Assembly: GCA_025617375.2 (NCBI GenBank)
Contig: JAMYGW020000005.1
Span: 1,302,001-1,366,000, forward strand
Length of the DNA stretch: 64,000 bases
Origin: Acarospora socialis
Taxonomy: Eukaryota > Ascomycota > Lecanoromycetes > Acarosporales > Acarosporaceae
Direction of reading: 5' to 3'
This document shows positions 12,673-23,656 of this stretch, piece after piece. The notes beneath the pieces are model-generated. The model worked only from the letters and a program-made list of their open reading frames with translations, was not told the DNA's origin and did no database searches. How positions within the stretch are numbered: the first letter of the stretch is position 1; each line of letters starts with the position of its first letter. The position numbers and the translations under genes are program-made.

Positions 12673-15600
12673 TTATTTTACAGCAGATGACAGAACATAA
12701 CTATAAATATGTCAATTTTGTTGACACTGAGATCTGATGCATTAGAAAAATGTATTAAAATAATATGATATGTGTCTGATTCTTACTCATGCTCTTCATA
12801 CTCAATATGCTTAGAATTCTCAATCTGCAATCAAAATCTTCTCATTATCTTCTTTGAATTCTTATCTTCAACTATCTTCAAGAGCTTTTCTCTGCACAAA
12901 TTGATTATGTACTTTTGATGCTTAATAATTACTGTAAGATTATTAATTTATATCTTTTCAAATTTGCTTATAATGTCTTCAGATTCAATTTGCAACAATA
13001 TATTAATTTAAGTGAAGTAAGAATCAGCATTGAAACAACTTTGCTGAATTCTTCAATTATTCATTTAACATAGACTTTCTTGAACAGAATCACACAATCT
13101 TCTTTTTTTTGAACTTCAGCTTGTCTCTGCAATTGATGCACTTTAATTTTGATTTGATTGATGAGAAATTTCTCTATAAGCAGATCAGAACATGAGCATT
13201 AAAACTAACTGTTAGAATTCAGAAACATTTATTGAAAATGTTAAGATTATAGTGTTCAGCTTTCAATGCATTGATAGTATTATCTTTTAAGATTTTTTGC
13301 TGAGTCTTTGTTGTCAATTTTCAGTTCTTTGACACACACAATTTCTTCAAAGTTACATACTTTGCATTTTGATCTGCTGCATCTGCATATTCAATTTGTC
13401 TTGTTATAAAATCATTGAGTAATGTCTATTGTCACTCTCTGATCTGAGTTGTTGCAGAATTTGTATTATATTCAGATGATGTTTTACTTAAAGCAAAACT
13501 TAAATTCATCAATGAACAATCTTTTGTCTCAGTAATACAGCAATTTCTCAATCATTCTTCAATCAATGAGAAATCTTCAGCTTCAGAAAATGATGATGAT
13601 GTGAAGTCTTTTTTAACTCATTGTTGCTTCTTCTTTGTCAAGAATTTGAAACTGATGTACTTTCATTTTGTCTGTTTAAATTGACAGATCTTTGACAGTA
13701 AATTATGAGAGTTCTATGTTTCATTCATTAATATATTAATTGAGCTGACATTAGATTATTGTGTTAGAACACATCTTTGCATCATTCTCTCTTATATCAT
13801 TGTCATTCACATCACTTTTATAAGAAAACAACTCAGTTTAGCAGCTATCAGTATTTCAACATCAACTCAGTTCTAAAACAATGCATTAAAATATATATTT
13901 GCATCACTGTTCTTCTCAACATTATTGTTCTGATTATCTTTCTTTTCAATAGTATTTTTTTTAACATTATTTTCTTTATCATCATCTTTCTCAGAATCAT
14001 TCTCAACAACATCATTCAGAACAACAACAGTTTTTGTATTTAATTTCATTACAGTATTCTTGAGAGACAACTCAGATTATAACAATAATCAGTATATCAT
14101 TCTTTGAGTGTTAGAACAAAACATTAAAATATACAACTGTATTGCTTTCTGAATTGTCTACTTCATCAAGAAAATTATTGTGTTTTAATTGATCAGATAT
14201 GAAAATCTTGAAGTGTAGCTGTGTATCAAGCATCTTGATTCTTGTCAGCACTAAGATCATTGTTAAAATTAACTGTTAAATTACACACTACTTGCATGTC
14301 TGACTTCATGATGTTGTCACTGTTGATTGAGACTGATATGAATTGCAAAAGTGAAAAAATAATATGTAAAAGAAGCTGAGAGAAAAGAAATGAGTGATGA
14401 GATGAATGAACTGTTGTTGTTGTTTAATATTCACTGATCACATCTCAGATGTAAACATAACAGCATAATAAAGTAATCATAATCATACAATTACAATCAC
14501 AATCAAAACAGACAGTATTCTACAACATTGTCATCAACATTATATCTACAATCAGCTCTATGAGATTCTCATTTAACTCATTTTAAAGTAAGTGAGCAAT
14601 CACTTATTTTAATGTTCAGTTTTAACAATCATATAGTTTTGTGAGATGACACAGATAAAAATCACATTCAAATTTATTAAAACATTAAAAAAATCATCTA
14701 TCATCTCAGTTCAGAAGAAGTCAAAATAAGTTTAATATATTAAGAAATTTATCAAATACAACAATGAGATCAAAGCATACAATAAATGCAAGAAACAAAT
14801 CAAAATAAAGAAGAAAAAGTTTCAGAAGTCTTTTCTGATCAAATTAACTTCTGTTGTGAAGTCAGAAGATATGTTATAGTTTATTTTTAATTTAACACTC
14901 AAATTTAACACTTAAAATTCAGAGTGCATCATGTATGAGATTAAATGCTATTAAAAGTTCACAGCATCATTGATTTTCACACATTTTTTTCAAAAACTCA
15001 TCAAGAAAATTGAACAGAACTATGAACAGAACTATAAATGACAGCAAGATGCAGTTAATGCATTGTAAGAGACTGCTGAGATCTATATTGTTATGTTTTT
15101 TGAGAGTATGCAATCAAGATTCTGTATATTGAACAGTTCAAATCTCAGTTAATCTCAACTTTAGATATCAATTTGATCTGTATTCATGTCAATCACATTA
15201 CAATACAGACAAAGAATATGAAATTGATCAAGACATATATGATTAAGTGAAGTATCTTTGTTGAACAACACTCAGTTTTGCAACAGTGATGCTATTAGTA
15301 AATTTTCTGTAGCTAAATAATGAAGATTATGTGAACTCTTCTTCTAAGACTTTTTTTAATGTGTTTTTTTAATGTGTTTCTTTAACAATTATAATTGTAT
15401 GCACAACTATGACTAAGATGATGTAGAGAGTTAGTAATTAGTCAGTTAATGAGTATGAAACTAGTGCAGAGTCATCAAGAAAAACTTAAATTAACTTTGA
15501 TCTGACTTGCAGATCAGATTGAGTCAAAAATTTAAAACTGACTTGATCTGTGAGTCAGATCAGATCAAAGATTTTTGGTTTGATCTGACTTAATGATCAC

Positions 15601-16720
15601 TCTATGCATAAGTCATACAATTTTATTTTTAAAATTCTTTATTAATCTCTATATCAGAAAGATACATTATTCAAAGATTAATCAACAATTTTAAAAGACT
15701 TTACTGCTACAGAATTTGATGTTTTTTCAGATGATAGTTTGTTGATGCATTGTATGAGAATTGATAATCACAAAAAATAACTTGTATACTTATATTGAGA
15801 GATATATAGAATACTTGTGCTAAAAACATACACTGTTGTCATCATTGACTGTGCAGACTGATTAGTTGATTAAGTTAATTACAATCAACTTAATTTACTC
15901 ATATAATTCAGATTCTGATATTAGAACTAATTAAAACAATGAAAGTAGTTAAAATACTGTACTTCTTGACAGCTTGTTATCTTGATGTATTAATACATAT
16001 TTATTTTTTATTTAAAATATTTAATTAATGTTCAAGTTGTACAATCTGAACATATTTAAATCATTTACTTCTTTTGCTTCTTTTTCTTCTTCTTTTTTCT
16101 GATCTTGTTAGTCTTAATATTTACATTGTGATCACATCTGATCATGTGATTATATCAATGATAATTGTTGCAAATATTTTGAAAATTCTCTGATATAGAA
16201 ATACATTTTTATACATCATTAGTATTGTATGACTTGAATTTCAGAAAATAATACTTGAAATAAATCATTCTCTCTATTACATCTGACACATTTTTTTTTA
16301 TTTTCTTTCTCATTAAAAAAATGTCAATAGTGTGTAATGTTGTATATTACTGTAGATTGTATGAATCAGAACTGTATAATAATCACTTTAATATATAAAG
16401 TTCACTGCAGCATGCTGATTATGATGTGATTCTTTTCAATTATATTTTAATTTTCATCTCATCTTCTCACTTCTTCAGAATCTGTATCTGAACATTATTG
16501 AATTAAAATTCACTATCATATATTTTTGTACAATCAGTTTCTCAAATCAGTCTTTATATTAAAAAGTATCTATTCTGTCTTTCTGTGCTTGTGTTATATC
16601 ATTGATGACTGAGATGAAGATGATCATTGTTGTAATTGATGAGTTTGTTTGTACAATGATGAGAATGTTGATTATCTATTTATAGATCATGATTTCTCTA
16701 CTACAATCTATGACTATGTG
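12673..16720. other. AT-rich stretch, no gene recognised
   Basis: There are only short low-complexity frames on both strands, for example 13777-14043 (hydrophobic, isoleucine-rich) with 13873-14070 opposite it (asparagine/lysine/aspartate-rich). Words such as CATTAAAACTAACTG recur at several places (around 8190 and 13200), which again points to decayed copies of one repeat family. No tRNA, rRNA or gene is visible. Confidence 0.5.
15481..15600. repeat. Quasi-palindromic repeat (copy 2)
   Basis: The arm at about 15497-15519 (TTTGATCTGACTTGCAGATC) pairs imperfectly with about 15541-15568. A further copy of the word follows at 15578-15590. It is related to the structure at 3541-3685. The only GG dinucleotide noticed in this part of the block lies just beside it, at 15577. 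Confidence 0.5.
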
Positions 16721-17551
16721 TTGTTAATGGTGAATATTCATTAACACTTTGCAAAAATTTGAAAAAAATTTGATGTGTCAATAACCTCATTATTGTCCAC
16801 TGTATGCACTCCTGACTGATGGCCTTTTTGTAGCAGAGATCTCTCAGAAGTTGTGCATAAGAATGGTCAAGAGAAACTGACCAATCACAGTGCAGATACA
16901 ACCTGACACACCCACCCAGAGTGACTGAGGATTAAAAATGAGGTAGTGTTGAACTTGAAACAATCAGTTCAATTTCTATTGATCCTATCGAGTTGCTAGC
17001 TATCTGCAGAATCTGCAGGAAATCAAGGAAATAACAGGACTAGGGCCAAGGAATACTCACTAAGCAGCTGAGTGCAATTAATGCTCAACTTTGATAGTAT
17101 GTAGTCACATAAGTGGTTGTGGTTTTTCGTAATTCATGTTGGGTAATATATTTTGTATTTTTGAAAAATTGTAATATACTTTTGGAGATCTCCGTGTGCC
17201 AAGATTTTGCGGCTGAAATTTTTCAGACATTGATATTTATGAATCTCATACAAAACACACTGTTTCTGATAGCTGTCAGTGTGAGAATCAATTATACTCA
17301 GTTAGAACTATTACATCCTGAAGTTGCAGCTCAAAATCTACATGTGTGGTTGTGATTCTATGCTGGGAGGTCATATCTGGAAAAAAGTTGTGAGGGGCCT
17401 GCCCGCAAGATTTCCGCACGTATTAACGTATAGCACTGTATCTCGAACATATCGGAACTGAGCTGGCGGATCTATGTAGATACAACTACAGGATAGTTCT
17501 CAATGATCTCAATTGCGTGTTGAAATTCCTCTTCTTCCCTCTTTCCACATC
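16721..17551. other. Transition from AT-rich block to normal DNA; upstream region of the M20 gene
   Basis: GG and CC reappear from about 16729 and CG from about 16989, so the change happens within a few hundred bases. G+C rises gradually through 17400. Open frames here (16701-16901 minus, 17113-17355 plus) lack domains and typical codon use, and I do not call them genes. The last part must hold the promoter and 5' UTR of the peptidase gene that starts at 17552. Confidence 0.6.
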
Positions 17552-18806
17552 ATGAAGTTGCTTCCCGTTGCCTGCGCCGCTGCCCTACTCTCCGCCGCCC
17601 ACGCGAGCGTCCTACCGTCTCCCGTCAATGGGCAGCGACCACTCCAACATGACGAAGAAACAAACACCAAATCCTCGCCTTTACTCGACCTTCATCGCGA
17701 CCTCATCAAGATCGAATCCATCAGCGGCAACGAATATGCCGTTGGCCAATTCCTCCACGAATATTTATCATCCCACAACTTCACCGTCGAGCTCCAGACC
17801 GTCAGCCCCATCGGCGCCCAAATCCCCACAGCTTTCGGCCCGCTGACGACAAAGCATGAACGACACAACATCCTCGCCTACCGCGGCGAAAAGCGCAAGA
17901 CGCGCACCCTGCTGAGCAGCCACATGGACACGGTGCCGCCCTTCTACGACTACGACGTGAAACCGCACCACACGATCTGGGGGCGGGGCAGCGTTGATGA
18001 CAAGGGCTGCGTGGCGACGCAGATCATCGCGCTGCAGGAATTACTCGACAGTCAAGAGGTCGGGGACGGCGACGTGGGTTTGATGTTTGTTGTCGGCGAG
18101 GAGATTGGCGGTGATGGCATGGTGAAAGCCAACGACTTCGACCTCGAGTGGGAGACGGTCATATTTGGCGAGCCGACAGAATTGAAGCTCGCGTCGGGAC
18201 ATAAGGGAAATATCGGGTTTAATATTAAGGCGAAAGGCAAGGCGGCACATAGCGGATACCCGTGGTTGGGCGTGAACGCGAACTCGTTGCTCATTCCAGC
18301 ATTGGCTAAGTTGGATAATTTGGAGCTGCCGACGTCGAAGAAGTATGGGAACACGACGGTCAATATTGGGCGCATGGAGGGCGGTGTTGCGGGGAATGTT
18401 GTGGCGGAGACGGCGTCGGCGCAGATACAGATCCGGATTGCGGCTGGCTCGGCTGAGGACGTGAAGAAGATCGTGCTTGACGCTGTCAAGTCTGTGGACG
18501 AAGACTTGGAGGTGGAGTGGTTGAACAAAGGCTATGGGCCTGTGCCTATCGATACCGACGTCGATGGTCAGTCGATGAGACGCATTATGACCATTGTCAG
18601 TTGCTAATAACTCCGCAGGCTTTGGGGAGATCGTGGTGAACTACGGGACCGATATCCCTAATCTGAAGGGCGATCATAAGCGGTATTTGTATGGTCCCGG
18701 CAGCATCCTCGTCGCCCATTCCGATCACGAGGAGGTATCCGCCAGCGATTTGAAGAAGGCGGTGGAGGGGTACAAGACGTTGATCAGAGCATCACTCAAG
18801 AAATAG
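17552..18806 (+). CDS. Secreted M20 family zinc metallopeptidase (probable carboxypeptidase)
   Basis: Two exons, 17552-18566 and 18619-18806, are joined across a 52-nt intron (GTCAGT donor, CTAATAAC branch, CAG acceptor; phase 1) to give 400 residues. The first in-frame ATG is at 17552 and begins a signal peptide (MKLLPVACAAALLSAAHA). The M20 metal centre is visible: H124-x-D126, D149/D150 in GRGSVDDKG, the E183-E184 pair in GEEIGGDG, E207 in FGEPTE, and a late His in VAHSDHEE. The 200-310 region looks like the dimerisation domain. Related fungal proteins remove C-terminal residues from peptides or hydrolyse dipeptides outside the cell or in vacuoles; the substrate here is unknown. It is the first gene next to the AT-rich block and its own composition is normal. 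Confidence 0.9.
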
Positions 18807-18853
18807 ACTCACAATCGAGACACCAATACTACTTTAAGATCTCGGTCTCAACC

Positions 18854-19999
18854 TCAAGGTCCCGCAGTCCGCATAGAATTAGACGGATGCCGATCCAATG
18901 TCCCACTTCCTGTACTCATCGGACCACGAAACAACGCACTCTGACGAATCTCCTCGAAATCCCTCGCCCACCAAAAACCCTTCTCCCTCGCACCATTCCC
19001 GCTCTCTACCACTTGCTCGCACCGCCCAATATGCTCATTCTCCATCTCCCCAATCCACCTACACCGCACGCCCACCCTCTCCAACACCTCCCTCAACGCC
19101 TCCTGCCCGCTCTGCAACGGCTCATCCCTCACGCAGACCCCGACATCCACCAGCAACAAACACTCTAGATCCGTCACGCTATCGCCCACATACACCGTCC
19201 GCATCCTCCCTGCCTTTCCCTCTGCGCCACACTCAGCAATCAGCCGTCTCACAACCCTCCCCTTATCCCCCGCCGTCCAGATGCCCCCTTCCTCCTCCCC
19301 AAACCACCGACTCAGCATCCCACTACTCCCACCCTCGGCATCTAGCCCCTCAATCTCATTCGCCACGATCTCTATCTCTTTCACCAGCTCTGCCGCCCCA
19401 CTCTCGCCATCCACTCCCATCGCAGCAGCATGTAAAAGACACGCCCGAATGAACCGCGCACTCCAACCCACACTCACGACGCTCACCTTCCCATTGCCTT
19501 TCCCTATCCCTTTCTCTCTCCCGTCTACCGCGCCCTCTACCCTCTCCCCCCACTCCTCTTCACCTGTCCTCAGTACATCCCACACACACCCCACCCACCC
19601 CGCCCTCAACCGCACCTCTCCCCTCTCCACGCTCTCCCCCGCCGCAACATCCACATCCCACCCCTTCACACCCCTAAAAACACCCGCCCCCTCCACGCGC
19701 CGCACGCTCCTCTCCTCGACATCCCTCAGACTTTCCAGAAACGCCAGCTCGTCAGCCACGGTGCGGCGGTGGGGGGCCGGGGGAGCGTAGGTGGAGGTGT
19801 GGGAGGACAGGTCGGTGATGTAGGTTTTTGTGAGGGTGGAGAAGGGGGCTGGATGGGAGGGTTGATGAGCGGGAGGGGAGGAAGAGGGACGGTAGCCGAT
19901 GCGGGCGATGAGGGACAGGGTGTCGGTGAGGGTGAGGGTGCTGTCCCAGTCTAGGAGGAGGTGGGTTCGTGGGAACGGGAGGCGCGGGGAGGGGGGCAT
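18854..19999 (-). CDS. HAD-superfamily phosphatase-like protein
   Basis: This is a single-exon gene of 381 residues with ATG at 19999 in a good context (CCACCATG). HAD motif I is DWDST at residues 17-21 (nucleophile D17, acid/base D19). Motif IV, VYVGDSVTDLECLL, lies near residue 270, with a GDS...D pair that would bind magnesium. The region between is long and variable and probably includes a cap domain. It resembles fungal proteins of the phosphoserine-phosphatase-like HAD group, but the substrate cannot be read from the sequence. Many proline/serine-rich frames on the opposite strand are mirror images of this GC-rich gene. It runs towards the peptidase gene (tail to tail, 47 bp apart), so their 3' UTRs probably overlap. 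Confidence 0.8.
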   Translation of the reverse strand: MPPSPRLPFPRTHLLLDWDSTLTLTDTLSLIARIGYRPSSSPPAHQPSHPAPFSTLTKTYITDLSSHTSTYAPPAPHRRTVADELAFLESLRDVEERSVRRVEGAGVFRGVKGWDVDVAAGESVERGEVRLRAGWVGCVWDVLRTGEEEWGERVEGAVDGREKGIGKGNGKVSVVSVGWSARFIRACLLHAAAMGVDGESGAAELVKEIEIVANEIEGLDAEGGSSGMLSRWFGEEEGGIWTAGDKGRVVRRLIAECGAEGKAGRMRTVYVGDSVTDLECLLLVDVGVCVRDEPLQSGQEALREVLERVGVRCRWIGEMENEHIGRCEQVVESGNGAREKGFWWARDFEEIRQSALFRGPMSTGSGTLDRHPSNSMRTAGP

Positions 20000-20586
20000 G
20001 GTGGTATGGAGGTGGTGCGGTGAGTATGCCGTGGGTTTTAAAGGGAAGGGTTGGTGGGACGGAAAAAGGAGGTGAGCGAGAGAGAGAGTTCAGGATTGTT
20101 TAGTGAGAGAGGCCGAGCGGGTCGATAGATGCTTGTACATCCTGACTTTCTCGAGCTACCTTACCTTGCAGACTGTGGAGATTCTATGGCGGTGAAACAG
20201 CTGCAGGACAGCGGGTATCTGGTCAAAGTCTACCGGAAAGGCAACATCTCTCCTTGAGGGGCCGTGTGGAGCGTTTGTCTACGAATCGAAACATTTCTGG
20301 GTTCGAGCCCAACTCGGTCAATGATTGATTATATTCCTGGATTCCTTTTTGCCTTTGGTGATGTTCATCCTTTTTTCACATTATCAGTCAAAGAATCTAT
20401 AGGCACTGCCCCGCTCATGACACAGTAGTGACATACATATACCGAAGGCCCCCAAAACATCAACGAGATCTAGCCAGGCGGTAAATACTCCAAGATATCT
20501 AGATCTCCTCTCAAGCACCGAAACCGTCCTCATGCACCGCGGCTAACCCGACATACCCGACCCCTCCTTCCCACATCTTCCTACCC
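20000..20586. other. Intergenic: HAD gene promoter and kinase 3' region
   Basis: No gene is seen. A GGTTCGAGCCC word at 20300-20310 resembles a tRNA B-box, but no cloverleaf could be drawn (see rejected items). The part near 20000-20100 is purine-rich and is the likely promoter of the HAD gene. Confidence 0.5.
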
Positions 20587-23176
20587 TTAACGCGTATAGT
20601 CCACAAACCCAGCCCTCCCGCCCTCACTACCTTCAAAGATTGTCTCCTCAATAACAGTCTCCCCCCACGCCGTCCTCTCGCCTGCAACAACAGGACTGAA
20701 GACTTCGACCTCCTCGATCTCATCCTCGTCTTCCTCCTCGATGATCTCGCCACTGGTTCGCCCGACCACGCTGGCGCTGCGGCTCCCACCGACGCTGCTG
20801 TCGCGGCCTCGAGCACTGCTGCTGCTGACATTGGGGTTGTTGCTGTTCGGTTGAAGACCGTGACCGTGTCCGGTGAGGAAAGCGCTGCCGGACGAGATGC
20901 TGGTGTTGGTGACGTTGAGCATGGGGCCTTTGAAAGGGGAACGTTTACGCTTGGCGAAGACAAGGCCGGTGGGAGGGTTGAAAGTTGCGGATTCGTTGTA
21001 GGTGGATGAGGGCAGTTGACGGACGACGCGAATGTTGGAGGGGAAGGCGGATGTGGTGGGTGTTGCGGGAAGGACTTTGACGGAAGTGTGCGGGGAGCGG
21101 GAAACTTTGTTTATATTTGTGGATGTGGAGGTCGTAATGGAATTTGAGGAGGTGGAGGAGGCTTTGGAGTGAGTGTGGACGTGGTGGATGCTGCGGATGG
21201 AGGAAACGGAGGAAGAAGTCGATTTGCGGCCACGAAGACCGGTAGACGGCCGGCGGTAGGAGGAGTGCGGAGTCAAGGGTGCCGGGGAGAGTGAGTCCCG
21301 ATGATGATGACGAATTGGAACACGTGGGCGTGGTGAGTGTTGGAGAGGAGGAGAGTGAGGGCCGGGTGGCACCGTTATACCGGGCGGTTTGATGGTCGAG
21401 ACTCCTGACGGCCGTCGAGTGTCGACAGGACTTCTCTCGGGCACAGGCTTCAGAGTTGAAGCTGTACTTCGGGAGGCCGGTGATTTCGCTCGTTTGGCAG
21501 ATTCCATGAACCAATGCTTGATTGACGCTAATTGATTAATGATTGGGTGTTGATGCCGACGCGGCGGTCTTCGCTTGTTGAAGGCATTCGGTGACAACAG
21601 GTCTGGATTCGGCGAAACCAGTTGTAGGGTGCTGCCACGGGATCGTCTTCTCTCTTTTGGTGGCGGTGGAGGTCGGTTTCTTGACGAGCTTGCTGACCGT
21701 ATCGAGTCTTTTTCGATCGGTGGCGGAGGTGTTGCTGATCTAGGAGAGCTCACGGCAGTACCCTCTGGTAACTGAGGTAGATCCGGAACTACCAAGTGGG
21801 CTGGGCTTGTGTTAGACAGAAGCCGTTCTGATCGGTCACACAATGTCTTACGCGTTGAGATACTTCGTCTCTCCCTCCTACCCCTACTCCGTGGTGGGTC
21901 CCCAATCTCCGGAACCCGACCTTCTTCATTAACCTCCACTAGCATGGGCGCTATTCTCTCAAGCCGCGTGCTGGCAGCGCTTAGTCGACGGAGGTTTTTG
22001 CCCTCCGCCTCCTTCTCTCTCCGTTTCCGTTCCCTCCGCTTCTCCTTTCGCTCTTCTTTTTCGATCAGCAAAGCCCACCAGCCAGCCAAGGAATCACATC
22101 TCTGGGCAATGACGTTTTCTATCACTTTGTCGATATTCACGCCAGCACTACGCATTCGCTCCAGAGTGTCCTTCTCGAGCCTAGTGTTGAACGGGGTTGG
22201 CTGCGTAAGGTTCAGAATGGCTTGCTGCTGGGGCGCGTGTTCAGCCAGGAACGGATGTGCCAAAATATCAGCCAGCGTGGGTCTAATTAAGGGTCGTTTC
22301 GAGAGCAGTAATTGAATGAGGCCCTTTGCATCGTCCGGAATCTGACTGGGATACCTTGGTTCACACGTGAGGATCTTGATCTTGGTTGATGTATCGTCAT
22401 CATCGTCAAATGGTAGCTCTCCGGCCAACAGAGCGTACAGGATAATGCCTAAGCTCCAAACATCGACCTTCTCGCCAGCGTACTTCTCCCCCTTAAGCAT
22501 CTCCGGTGCGCTGTAACATACTGTTCCACAAAACGTCTGCAAATAACTAGCCTTGCCTTCATACTCGCGGGTGAAACCAAAGTCGCAGAGTTTGACGTTT
22601 TCATTCTTGTCAAGGAGTATGTTTTCGAGCTTCAGGTCCCTATGCACGCATGACATGTCGTGGACATACGCAACAGCTCCCACAAGCTGCGCAAATATCT
22701 TCCGGACCTTGTTTGCCGGTATAGGCCCATTGCTGAGTAGGTAGTTGTATAGCTCATCGCCTATAGCCTGATATTCAGTATATAACCATTCGCCGCGCCA
22801 AGAGCTTAGCTACCTGGACAGTATTCCAAGACTAGCCACACCAGTTTCTCCGTTATAATCACCTCGTATAATCGTGCGATATGCGGATGGACGAACTGTC
22901 GATGATGATGGATTTCCCGCGCGAGATTGGAGTCGTCTTTGTTGGCCGACTTCAGTACGACCTGACGCAGGTATTGTTATTCCATTTGTAGCTGAACTGA
23001 GCACTTTCAATGTACCTTTGAGCCGTTGGTAAGCTTATGTGTTGCCAGATAGACCTTCCCAAAGGAGCCCTTGCCAATCAGCCTTCCCAGAGAGTAGTTG
23101 CCAACAGTCCGCAGATCTTTAGACGAGAATTCTCTGCACAAAGGTAAGCACCGATCAGGGTGTGTCACTGCTGCAT
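20587..23176 (-). CDS. CAMKL-type serine/threonine protein kinase (5' end uncertain)
   Basis: The firm exons are 23016-23133, 22814-22961 and 20587-22760, with introns 22962-23015 and 22761-22813. The kinase domain is complete: glycine loop IGKGSFGKVY, lysine in VVLKSANK, HRDLKLEN, DFGFTRE and APEML. A long, low-complexity, serine/proline-rich tail of about 500 residues ends in an acidic segment. The sequence around EFSSKDLRTVGNYSLG resembles a conserved Pezizomycotina kinase of the AMPK/KIN group; I do not assign a symbol. No ATG lies in frame upstream of the first firm exon. The best fit is an 8-nt first exon (23169-23176, ATGCAGCA) and a 35-nt intron, giving 815 residues. An ATG at 23205-23203 with other splicing is an alternative. 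Confidence 0.85.
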
Positions 23177-23656
23177 CGATGGATTCGCTCACTCCAGCAG
23201 CTCATGGTAAGAAGCGGCAAGCTATGTAAGGCACGACAGTCAGCTGGTGTTGGTCTAGTCTTCCGCAAACACTGCCAGACCACAAATTGGCATATGAAGC
23301 ATGCCGGTTTTGCTGACCTTTGCCTTGTGGACCTGCGAATCTGACCGAGTCCTAGCAGGCGGCATGTATTGAGAAGCTTGGATTCTAATCCGCATTCAAT
23401 TGCACGATACAACGAGCAAAGGCCGGCAGAGGCGAATACAGAGAGGAGAAGCACAGAGGTTATTGGTTGCCGGATTCTTAGAGATAGCATTGAATATATG
23501 GCACATATTATTAATAGCTTCTCCGATTATGAAGGTGTTTACTGGTGATGTAGGATTCGATGTGGCTGTTCTGCGCGGGTTGAGCCGCATGTTCGTTGGC
23601 AAATCTATATTCCAGCCTGACTATATGAGTGTTCAAACAGTTACACGGTTCTGAGT
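23177..23656. other. Intergenic: kinase upstream region and CDC43 3' flank
   Basis: Short frames on both strands show no domain. The missing start exon of the kinase may lie here, for example around the ATG at 23205. Confidence 0.4.

Larger units (their letters stand above)
1..16720. other. AT-rich, gene-free block depleted in CpG and CpC/GpG
   Basis: Sampled lines are roughly 25-30% G+C, against about 50% in the gene-rich part. No reading frame here looks like a working gene: frames are short, lysine/asparagine/isoleucine-rich, and mostly lack support from neighbouring exons. Reading the block by eye I found essentially no CG and only isolated CC or GG (near 3575, 4760 and 15577), while CA, TG, CT and AG are frequent. 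Blocks of this kind in filamentous ascomycetes are usually repeats hit by C-to-T mutation and packed as heterochromatin; that part is inference. Whether it is pericentromeric, subtelomeric or an internal AT-rich isochore cannot be told. Confidence 0.9.

Noticed and set aside
1-16720. Centromere or CRISPR-like array
   Set aside because: No regular spacer-repeat pattern exists, and nothing distinguishes this block as a centromere from any AT-rich isochore.
16701-17355. Short frames at the edge of the AT-rich block as small secreted proteins
   Set aside because: No signal peptide, cysteine pattern or splice partners; composition matches decayed DNA.
18887-19790. Long proline/serine-rich frames on the plus strand across the HAD gene
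   Set aside because: They mirror a GC-rich coding sequence on the minus strand, lack domains and overlap a gene with catalytic motifs.
20281-20325. tRNA-like B-box (GGTTCGAGCCC) in the HAD/kinase gap
   Set aside because: The T-arm does not pair beyond two or three bases and no acceptor or anticodon stem fits; it looks like chance or a long-dead tRNA fragment.
20945-21514. 189-codon minus-strand frame in the kinase tail
   Set aside because: It overlaps the kinase tail in a different frame; the kinase frame stays open to its stop and has the expected low-complexity composition.
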